Assembly: GCA_009767595.1 (NCBI GenBank) | Contig: VSDK01011610.1 | Span: 218,624-282,623 of the forward strand | Source of the DNA: Symbiodinium kawagutii | Lineage: Eukaryota > Sar > Dinophyceae > Suessiales > Symbiodiniaceae | Length of the DNA: 64,000 nt | Reading direction: 5' to 3' | Shown here: positions 55,402 through 64,000 of the stretch, one piece after another | Position numbering within the stretch: position 1 is the first letter of the stretch | How the letters are laid out: each line of letters starts with the position of its first letter | The notes under the pieces: model-generated | Databases searched by the model: none | The model's input: only the letters and a program-made list of their open reading frames with translations | Told to the model about the DNA's origin: nothing | Made by a program: the position numbers and the translations under genes

Positions 55402-57734
55402 CTGGGCGCTGGGCTGCTCAGTTTGGATGATGATGATTGATGTTTATTTCCAGGGATCCCAGGGGTCTTCCTCAGAAGAAACATCTTCCAAAGCAGATGT
55501 TTTCTGACGAGAATCATTGTAGTGAATAGAACTGTGCAAAAATCTGTAAACATAACAAGGAGGCTAGGCAAGGACTTCCTAAGGAAACCCCGGCCACCAC
55601 CACCGAAGCAAAGAAAGCAAAAAGGTCAACAAAAACTGGACGCTAAGCACATGTTTTGAGTTTTTTTTCATGGAATAAGCATGAATAAGCTATTTAAGAC
55701 TATTAGGTTAACAGATGCTAGAAATCTCACATTGCCGGAGGGGGCGCGGTTATCATTTGCAGCTCTACCTCAGGTGCTACTCAGGAATAGCCCAAATGTG
55801 TCAAAATCCCGTCCCCCTAATGTTGAAACTCCCCCGGCTCCAAAATGCATTGATACCCCACTAAACCAGGGTTCCTGACAGAGTTTCAAGACACCAGCAA
55901 CCTTATACCCAAGGCCAGCGGCTGGTTTCAAGCTTTCATTTCCATGCCTGCCTGAGATGATCAAAGCTCGTCCTTATCTCAAGGAAAGATATATCACTGC
56001 TGGGCGTGCTAGAGGTCGGTTTGGTGCTCCGATTTTGGTTGGAGGCAGATGCTTCAAACATCCAAGGGGTGGTGCATTGGGTGAATGGTGAATGATACTT
56101 TTCCCGCAGATCCTCAATCAATGCAGCCCATTTTTTAATGAAAGATGGGGCATATGCTGGAACATGTTGGGAGGTGTTTGCGTTTGTTCAGCTTTGTCGT
56201 TTTGATCGTTTTGTGTGCACAGAAGCATCTACACATACTTCAACATGTATCTCATGTGCATATCATATCAAATCAAGCACAACAATTCAGAAAAATTATG
56301 TGAAGCAATCCCGTAATCAACAGTTATGTTGCAGTGTCAATCCAATATATGCTCATATAATAGGAACATAATATCAACAGTTCTCGGAATAGGGGATCCT
56401 CCAAGTCATCCTTCCTTTTATCTACCATAAAACAACCGACCAAGGCATGGCCGTGCATCGCCCAGCGCTGGCTTGGAGAAGACACAGGGGGAATTCTGGA
56501 TGTCCAAACGCGCCATGAATATGCAGCCTGTGTATGTCTACTGTGGCATGGCTGCAGCACCAGACCCCCTGCAGAGTAGTCACTTGTCCTTTCTGAGTGA
56601 CTGCTTTCCCATCTTCAGCAAGAGAAGTGGAGTGAAATGTTGGCCCTTTCGGCGTTGGTGGTGATAACATAGTAAGGCTCGATCATGCATCATCATGTCA
56701 GACCACAGTGGTGAATGTTTCCCCTGCAGCAACTTCAGCATCACAGGTTTGAGGCGTGCACAACTCTCCAAGGCAAACTCACCATGGCCCAAGCCATGGT
56801 CAGCTGCATCAGCTTGAGATTCAGTTGTCAGATGGACTACCTGGACATGCTGCAGACGCCTATCTCAGATTAGCCCACCATGCCAGCTTCGGCGGTTATC
56901 CGTTACAATCCCATATTTCACGATCATTGACCATCAGTTTGCATGGCCATTACCAAGCATTGTAGTACTGATGGGTAATGCGCCATATGATTGATCATAG
57001 TGAGTGACTCGGCCTTTGAGATGACACATGATCAGCACAGCCTCCATGCACGATGTGGTCTTGACCTTTGGATGTGGTCATCAGATGTCATCAGCATACC
57101 ATACACCGGACGCAGCGGCTCAGGAACACGCCAACGGCCGTGCAGTTGAAGTACCCCCACATTCCTAGCCGCGGTGTGATCATGGGCGTAGAACAGGCGG
57201 AGCCGGCTGCCAGCCCTGTCCCATGGATTGCCGGTCATTGGAGATCATCAACTAGGGGAAGGATGTCAGTTAATCACTGTCATACTGCTCAACGTATATA
57301 AGAGAAGCTGAGGAAGATCATATGACAGCAGAATTCATAATTTCATTGCACAGTTGCACCGTGGCAGCATCTCTTTGGGACCAGCATCCCAGCAACCGCC
57401 ACTGCCTGGTGGATCATGCTCTAAGCCTTCATTTCGCGGCCATTGCTCATGAGACGCATGATCAAGGGTCATCAGCAGAGCGCTTGCGGCTGCAAAATCG
57501 TCGGACAGAAGTTATGCCTTATTTGTTTTGTTGGGATCGCTCTCACGAAACAACCCGATCCACTTGCGGTTGATCCGCAAATAGCTGGCGATTGCTGGCA
57601 TACTGTGACCACATATGGCATATGCTGGGGCATTGCGGTGCCCAGGCTCATGGCAATTTGTTGCAGCTACAGGGCAATGCCTATGCCCCCGGCTTTCCCC
57701 GGGTTCAAATCATGGGCTGGTTCGGTATTCCCTG
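55402..57734. other. No confident gene; scattered open stretches
   Basis: 55681-55878 (+) and 56422-56670 (minus) are short open frames without splice context. 57050-57260 is GC-rich and open on both strands. 57348-57573 (+) reads SLWDQHPSNRHCLVDHALSL and may be an upstream exon of the next gene. Confidence 0.35.
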
Positions 57735-58735
57735 CGGCCCAACAGGATCCCAGGCATCCACGGCTCCTCCGAATGTTTATCGAATTTCGCAACGAGATTC
57801 TGGAGGACATGATCTTGTGTGAAGTGGATGCTGAGCAGGAAGCTGGGCCGCAGAGAGCCAGTGACTTTTGTTTGCGAGTGATGGCTATATGGATGAAAAT
57901 CCAGGTACTACAAGACATGTAGGCGATGGAGAGAGCGAGACAATACATGGTAGCTTACAAATTGTATTATATAGTCTTGTTTTGTGGCTGGTCAACTGGT
58001 CGGGTAAGACCTGTTGACCGACAGACATACGGCGCCACACAGCCAGAACTATCCATGATTATCAGCAGGTTGGCATGTTGCACTATGAACCATGTGTCCC
58101 GCCAAGAAATCCATTAGCTTTGCATGGACGCACCGAACTTTAGGGCTTCCATCGGTTTCTCCGACAGACCTGCTGTGAGGCCGACAAGATCTTTGTCCAG
58201 CAGGAGATGCGAACGAGCATGACCGGTGAGAATTCAGACTGGCAGTCCCAGAATTCAAGACGCAAACACACACACACACTAACATGCATGTGGACATGGA
58301 CAGTCATGGACACAGACAGATATGATACTGTATACATGCATGTGTTTATATACAATATACATTTATAGTTTATGATTTTTTAATTTTTGTGTTTTTTCAA
58401 TTGGTTCACAGATTCAAAACACCGTTCATGCACATCTAGAGAGAGATTATTTGCTTGATCTCTTCTTGACATTGCAACACCCTCCGAAACTGTACAGGTG
58501 GATTTTTCACACGTTTATAGCCTGAACTGGGTCCATGGACGAGTGTAGCACCTGAGCTGGGTCCAGTGACCGCCAGCACCAGGAGATCTACGATAGTATT
58601 GTGACTGGAGATTGCAGCTATAGTGTTGGGCAAAGTCACAGAAATGCAGAGCTGGCCAACTCCATGATCCATTTAATATACCAACTTTTGCTTAATCAGC
58701 TACCGCGCTTCCCCCTCTTTGACCTGACCATTTGA
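57735..58735 (+). CDS. Multi-exon gene, product unknown
   Basis: Exons: ~57735-57915 (RLLRMFIEFRNEILEDMILC...MKIQ; GT donor GTACTA, or TAG stop at 57920), 58168-58225 (acceptor GACAG, donor GTGAGA; TCCEADKIFVQQEMRTSMT) and 58583-58735 (acceptor CACCAG then G; EIYDSIVTGDCSYSVGQSHR ... to TGA, 51 codons). The middle exon has near-consensus splice sites. Linkage into one gene is inferred from strand and proximity. Confidence 0.45.
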
Positions 58736-59245
58736 TCCACCAAGAAAACTGACCAAATTTAAAATGAAGTATAGATGGCAAATCTAGGAAATCCGGGAAT
58801 CCAACATTTGGTTTTGTATATTTGTGTATTGATTTAGTTTTGATTGCGAATGAGATTTGGTATTTCATGTCATAGATTCAGAATGCTGTATTGATTCAGT
58901 ATTGGGGAAGCATTCGCAGCCATGCAAATTTAGCTTTGCTTGGGGTATTTCTCTCAAGCATTTGGTTGCAGAGCTTGGTTGGCTGTGTTCAGAGTCTGAT
59001 TATGGGGTCCGGAAAGGGGGTCAATGACTAACCTGTATGGATTCCTGATGGTTGCTGGGCCGTTGAACCATGTACGTCCAACTTCCGTATTGATTCTCAT
59101 ACTGATATGATGTTAAGAAAAACGGTTACCCTGGCATCCTGGTTGTCAGAATATATGCATTGATAACTACAGTATGGACATTCACGATTATTGGTTGAGA
59201 AATCCTGTTTTCAGGTTATTGGACCAACATGACATTGCATGATAC
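58736..59245. other. No gene seen
   Basis: AT-rich intergenic or intronic DNA without open frames of note. Confidence 0.5.
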
Positions 59246-59422
59246 ATGCGACGCTTGTTGGCCACCAAGTGCGCACTACGCTACCGCGTGGTCATCCTAC
59301 ATCCCGACGGAAATCTGAGCGGCGAGCTGAAGGTTAAGAACCAAAGATTGGAGGAGCCAACAACACCTTCCATGTGGATTCGAGTTCTTTGTTCCGAAGA
59401 AAGAGAAACCATAATCAATCTA
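59246..59422 (+). CDS. Small ORF or exon, 58 codons
   Basis: ATG to TAA: starts MRRLLATKCALRYRVVILHP and continues DGNLSGELK. A GTTAAG donor follows GELK at 59333, so the first 29 codons may be an exon. Reads like a strand-turn-strand segment of a folded protein; family unknown. Confidence 0.4.
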
Positions 59423-60236
59423 TAACTATAAATATATGTTTACCTTCAGCCTAGCTGAACTTTGCAGATGGCGATGGAGAGGGAAATATATGTTTACCAT
59501 CCATTCACGAACATTAGTCATCATTATCCGTCATACAGGAATATCATGAAGCATTGCTGGCACTATGGACATACTGGACCCAGTTCTTGATGTGTCATTG
59601 AAAATTCTCATTGAAAGCACCCGACCATTCTTTGCATGGATGACTGATGACATTTGACCAGAGAGACGTGGAAGACTCTTGCCAATCGTAGATCCATATT
59701 AGTAAACCACCCCCAGTTTATCTCAAATAGCTTTAACTATAGCTGGTGGCCCGCCTACCATCAAACATCAAGCTTTACAGGGGTTCATTGGTCTGGATTG
59801 GCTATTCATCCAGATTTTTTTAGGTTTTTTAGATGTGTGAAAAGCCTGATGCAGAAGGGCCTTGCTTCAATGCCATGTCCAATGCTCCAACGAGCCCGTC
59901 GCGCTGCCAGGACTTTGAGCGCGCTCCATCAAAGTCGGGCCGCCCAGGGTGCCGGTTGAGCGAAAACACACAGGCCTAGGTGGACCAAGCGATTTACCAT
60001 GAAACGTCAAGAACTAAATGATGTTCTTTGGTCATGAATTTTCTTTGGCCAATGATTTACCAGGACCATCATCAGGCCTATGATGTCTTTGGCCATGAAT
60101 TGGCCGAATTGCAGAGTCCGGAACTTGCTTGATGTGTTTAATCATGGTTTTGTTCCCTTTGGCGGCTTTACACACGGTGGTGAGGAGAGAGGGCTAGGGC
60201 TTTACACGGAGTGTTGAGTTTTGGCTTCATGTATTT
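59423..60236. other. No confident gene
   Basis: One copy of the GGCGATGGAGAGGG motif at about 59470. 59876-59980 could be a short exon (QDFERAPSKSGRPGCRL) without support. Confidence 0.4.
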
Positions 60237-60548
60237 TTGAGCTCGATACTGATACTCTTTTATAATCACGGTGTGAAGCATTTCATCAAACGCAAGCCCC
60301 CTGCCCCTGCAAAGGATTTCAAACCGATATTGAAGGATCGCAGATCCTTTCTCTCCAGTTTTGATACTTTACGAGGCACTCTTGGAAATGCGTCCTGCAC
60401 AGGTCTATGCACTTCTTTGAAGAGCCCTCTTGGAGATTTCCTATCGCACCGCTGGCGAGCAGACGCTTTGTCGCAGACATTCTATCCAGCCACTCCCAGT
60501 GATGGCGGCATAACGGCTCATGTTAGCTTCAAGCCGGCTGTGTCTTAG
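60237..60548 (+). CDS. Possible ORF, 103 codons
   Basis: Open from an upstream start to TAG, with PAPAKDFKPILKDRRSFLSS and FLSHRWRADALSQTFYPATP. Hydrophilic and protein-like; no domain or splice context. Confidence 0.3.
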   Translation: MSSILILFYNHGVKHFIKRKPPAPAKDFKPILKDRRSFLSSFDTLRGTLGNASCTGLCTSLKSPLGDFLSHRWRADALSQTFYPATPSDGGITAHVSFKPAVS

Positions 60549-60978
60549 AACTTGGATGTTTAGTGGATGGACTTCAGAACTGTCGGTAGCCCAATACCAG
60601 GGCAGCAGATAGCTGCTGAATGGCTGTTTGGCTGGGGGGAACATGGGGGAACCCCCTTTGAAATCCCTCGGCCATTAGCGCAGCCGAAGAGATTTCACAG
60701 CACAAGCATGGCCCACTTGGATGTATGATGATATATGATATTACAGTATATGACAATTATTGCATCGTGCATTGCATGTTTGAAGCTACTGGTGAGTTCA
60801 CTGGTTGGCTGAACTGTTGCTCACAGTAGTTGGGCAACAAGCTGGCCACTAGCCTCCAGCTAACCTCTCGAGACGGCGATGGAGAGAGAAATTGCATGTT
60901 TGAAAAATATCCAATGACTTGTTTCATCCGTTGCGAAGTCGGAGAAGTTGCAAGTTCCATGTTCACACCAGCTCACAG

Positions 60979-61068
60979 GAATGGCAAACAGTGCTGGCAG
61001 CCGCGTATTTCTCTACACCGGAATTCCGCACGTGGAGGTGGATGGTGCGTTTCACTGGCTTCGGGAGT
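60979..61068 (+). CDS. Probable exon, frame uncertain
   Basis: Acceptor GCTCACAG then G. All three + frames are open: one reads EWQTVLAAAYFSTPEFRTWR, another MANSAGSRVFLYTGIPHVEV. I cannot decide without transcripts. 61069-61662 holds no other supported gene. Confidence 0.35.
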
Positions 61069-61662
61069 CATACCTATACTAGAACTCAGGAGACAGATTC
61101 GCGTTCTTATAAGATATGGAAGCTGCTGGAATTCTGAGCCCGTGGTTCTTTTGAAGGATCTAAACGATCTAGAATCAACATACTTCAAGAGTGTTTCTTT
61201 CTGCCCAACTGATCCCAACGGGACCACCTCCAGTCGTAGCAGCAAGTTTGAGAGCCATCCATGTTGAATACTGCATGAAGGATGTCTCTTTCTATCAATT
61301 TACTCTCTCTGTTTGTGTGCACATGGGTGCGCTGCACCTTATTCGATCATAATCACAATCATATCCCATCCCTATCCCTTACTTTGGTTGATGGTACAAC
61401 GATCGTTCCTTGCAGTTATTTCAACACATGGATGTTGGAAAATTCTGGTCATGCCTGACCGAAGGAACTACTCTTAGGGATGGTGGACCTTGAGCGAACA
61501 GCGGTGGATGATTCCTGGTGATTGAGATATGTACATTTCACATACGTTATCATACGTTGAAAAAATATAGTATAATATTTCAATGGCCACTATGGCTCAA
61601 GTGGTTCTTTGGCTCTCAGCACGACCGGCCACATTTGTATATTCATGACAGTGGTTTTACAG

Positions 61663-61822
61663 GGGTTTTATGTGGGTGCTGGTTGCTTGCCATTGGATCA
61701 CATTGCCTTGCCGCGAGGCAGAAACGTTTGAGCAGTGCGTGCCCCAGTTGGACAGGACAGCCTTTCGAGTGATTGAAAACAATGCCAGCATATTCCAGCA
61801 AATTATCCATATACTACATTAA
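61663..61822 (+). CDS. Probable exon of an unidentified gene
   Basis: Acceptor TTTTACAG then G; open to TAA at 61820. Contains MWVLVACHWITLPCREAETF and DRTAFRVIENNASIFQQIIH. The real donor probably lies before the stop. A hydrophobic start followed by a charged segment suggests a membrane protein, but I do not recognise it. The exon at 62760 may follow. Confidence 0.4.
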
Positions 61823-62759
61823 TTACTTGCAATATATATTTCTATTGATAGCCTGAATATTAAGTTCATCATGTCCTGATGGCAATTTGTGATCAGTTTC
61901 GCAGAGAATCAAAGGGAATCAACTGTTCATAAATCATTTGAGCAGCTCATTGGCAACCAGCCACTACTTGCAACAAAATGGAATGTAGGGATCTTGGGCA
62001 TACTCACATACTCCTTCTCACATATCAAGAACCTCTCCGCAATTGAGATCAAGAGAATACAGTTGAAGAAATTTGGGAGATGGAAGTGACGAGCCCAAAT
62101 CTGCAGCCCCTCCACAAGCATGGCAAGCTAACAGTATCCACTCATGTGGGGCAGACCGCAGGCTGTTCTTATCGACGATTTGACCTGTTGAGGCCAAATG
62201 ATGGCGTGCTGCACAAGCCATCCCAGGCTTGAGCGCGATTTTGTTGTGGGTCAGTTGTGTCGACTGAATGGCATGGTGGATATAGAGGGGAAGATAATTA
62301 AGGGTAAAAATTATTTGGGAAACTAACCTGGGAGTCAAACATAGCCGGTCTCCAAAAAGCATCAATAACCATTTGTAAATGGCAGATTGCCCACTGCTCG
62401 CTCCCATGGGCAGAAAAAATGGCAGATTGCCCACTTCCATGTTATTTTGTCGGAGGATAACAATGGATAACACATGTGCAGTTGTCTTGCTATGCCCTTT
62501 CCCAAAAGCATTCCCAACTCCTGCTTCTTGCACGAATTCCTGGGCTGGGCTGATGCTGATTATAAGAATCATGCTTAACAAAACATAGGAAGGAAGTAGC
62601 ATGTGTAGCAAAGCTGCTGATCAAGCTTGAATTTGAAGATATGCATGTTTGCTTCTTTGTCTATGTTCATATCATGACCTGATTCACATTCTGAAATTCT
62701 GACTCTTAAACCAGCAGAAGTTCAACATTTGACGGTTCCATGTTGCTTCCGTGTTCCAG
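61823..62759. other. No confident gene; long minus-strand ORF of doubtful value
   Basis: 62018-62611 on the minus strand is open for 197 codons. Composition is uneven and one such ORF is expected by chance in a window this size. Confidence 0.35.
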
Positions 62760-62876
62760 CGTGACAGGATTGGTTTTGTCCATTGTCACGAGGTTCCCCC
62801 ACCTATGAACGGTCTCAGCACCGACAGCTCTGCCGTGACGTCAGAACCCGCCTTTGTGGAAGAAGCCGCTGGTTGA
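62760..62876 (+). CDS. Terminal exon of an unidentified gene
   Basis: Acceptor GTGTTCCAG, then 38 codons to TGA: RDRIGFVHCHEVPPPMNGLS and TDSSAVTSEPAFVEEAAG. Acidic C-terminal tail. Phase 0 start. Confidence 0.5.
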   Translation, partial: RDRIGFVHCHEVPPPMNGLSTDSSAVTSEPAFVEEAAG

Positions 62877-63585
62877 ATCTGTTGCTTGGCACTGTGTCGG
62901 CCACTGGGGTCGCTTTCTTCCCTGGATGGGTTTGATCATGATCAAGTGAAATCCAATGAATTTATATTCAATCTATAGGCTGGGATTATTTTTGATACGG
63001 AGTTCCCATTACTTGGTCAAGTGGACATGATTCAATGTGTGAGTGTGTGCTTGCGTTTTTTGCCAATGTACGATGCAGAGCGCTCAGGTTGCAATCATTA
63101 GCGATATCACCGGCGGCCGATGGCTTTCGTCATAGGACCGATGCAAAGGTCAACGGTCTGCGCTGAACGACTTGATTGCTGACACCATCCGCAGAAGGTG
63201 TGCCCAATGTAGTTGATTGCCAGTGCTCAGTGAGACATCCGTTCAGGAAAGGCAGTCATGGTAATCTGCAAAACAAAGTGACACAGCGTTTGAAATTTGA
63301 AATGTTCCGAAATGGTGATTTCTTTGAATAGGGGGCCCCAAAAATCTTAGTAATAAATCATCCATCTTATTTGGGGTTCCCTGTTTCGAGAGACATCCAA
63401 ATGGTTGTCGGGTCCAAACCCCACTATGCCCTGGACAACCCCGATTCCAGAAACTGGACTGCCAGGCAGGGGGGAACTTGCACCTCCTTCAAGTTCATGG
63501 GTTTGCAACATACATTACATACATGGCATATCTTGGACAGCAGGTGAATGTGGATGTCAGTTCTGTATGATTTCTCACTGAACAG
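62877..63585. other. Intergenic DNA with a tiny palindromic element
   Basis: 63331-63382 is a 52-bp near-palindrome (GGGGGCCCCAAAAATCTTA against AGGGAACCCCAAATAAGAT), related to the ends of 15231-15420. No gene seen; the minus strand 63424-63840 is open but antisense to better exons. Confidence 0.5.
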
Positions 63586-64000
63586 CAGCTGCTGTGCTTC
63601 AAAGACAAGCCTGGCTACAGCGGCCCCGCACCTAGACCTGTCCGCTGATTCAAAAAGACTGCCGCTGCAAGGTTGTAAGGGCCGTTCCGTGTTGGCATCA
63701 GTTTCCCCATTCCAAGGAGTTCCATCATACCATTGACAGGTTGATTGATTGGCTGATGAGTCTTTCAGCTTGTGCATGGACTTCTGATCGAAGAAATGTG
63801 GGAAGGTGTGACCCAAGAGTTTCACACACTCCGCCGCCACACTGAACTACAACAGTTCCACCACGGTCCAGCGATTCGCTGAGGCCAGATGGATTCACAC
63901 CTCTCCAGACCCACAGGCGCGCAAAGTCGTTCCGAACAAGTGGCAGTCGCGGTGGCTCTTGGTGGAACCAAAGCCGCTGGAGCACTTCCATCATTGTTGT
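63586..64000 (+). CDS. Exons of a partial gene at the right edge
   Basis: Exon ~63586-63645 (acceptor CTGAACAG; QLLCFKDKPGYSGPAPRPVR) and exon 63872-64000 (acceptor GGTCCAG; RFAEARWIHTSPDPQARKVV then PNKWQSRWLLVEPKPLEHFH), which runs off the window. Protein-like and hydrophilic; the minus-strand ORFs here are antisense shadows. Family unknown. Confidence 0.45.

Noticed and set aside
54894-55571. 225-codon minus-strand ORF
   Set aside because: Antisense to well-spliced + strand exons (54764 onward and 55186-55401), whose protein text is better.
62018-62611. 197-codon minus-strand ORF
   Set aside because: Composition uneven, no motif, and an ORF this long is roughly expected once by chance in 64 kb.
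63424-63994. Minus-strand ORFs of 138 and 89 codons at the right edge
   Set aside because: The plus strand has two exons with AG acceptors and more protein-like text in the same place.

Overview
The window looks like nuclear DNA of a dinoflagellate, most likely a Symbiodinium-like (Suessiales) species. The evidence is that introns use GT, GC and probably GA donors with acceptors that are nearly always AG followed by G. Exons are short and scattered through kilobases of repeat-rich DNA, and one recognisable host gene has 27 exons. Nothing looks bacterial: there are no operon-like runs of host genes with ribosome binding sites, and I saw no tRNA or rRNA genes.

Layout. 316-7942 is a young tyrosine-recombinase mobile element. 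It encodes a Lys-rich gag-like ORF, a long ORF with only faint reverse-transcriptase-like features, a C5-cytosine DNA methyltransferase split by a frame change, a small unknown ORF and a tyrosine recombinase. Its repeats are arranged A1-ORFs-B1-A2-B2, the split direct repeats of PAT/Ngaro-type DIRS retrotransposons. It has landed inside a small MITE whose halves lie at 251-315 and 7943-7977. 7978-11748 is mostly non-coding. 11749-12261 holds the last two exons of an unidentified gene. Only 17 bp later comes an intronless gene for a membrane-anchored VOC (glyoxalase-fold) protein (12279-13754). 15950-31081 is a 27-exon gene for an adenylate kinase 7-like protein: NAD(P)-binding-like N-terminus, P-loop kinase domain, coiled coil and C-terminal Dpy-30 motif.

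From 33.4 kb to the end I see exons of about seven further genes, mostly on the + strand, that I can place but not name: 33.4-38.8, 40.6-43.3, 43.7-46.1, 49.5-50.4 (minus), 53.7-55.4, 57.7-58.7 and 61.7-62.9 kb, plus a partial gene running off the right end. 51.27-52.35 kb is a large tandem repeat open in several frames, and there is a 27-base N gap at 50186-50212.

The main joint theme is repeats and introns. Small TIR elements of one loose family (TIR like CTGGTTGGTGGTTT) lie inside at least three introns of the kinase gene. In one unnamed gene the element coincides with the whole intron, which suggests introner-like behaviour. Intron coordinates were derived by eye from reading-frame continuity and splice dinucleotides, so individual borders may be off by a few bases.
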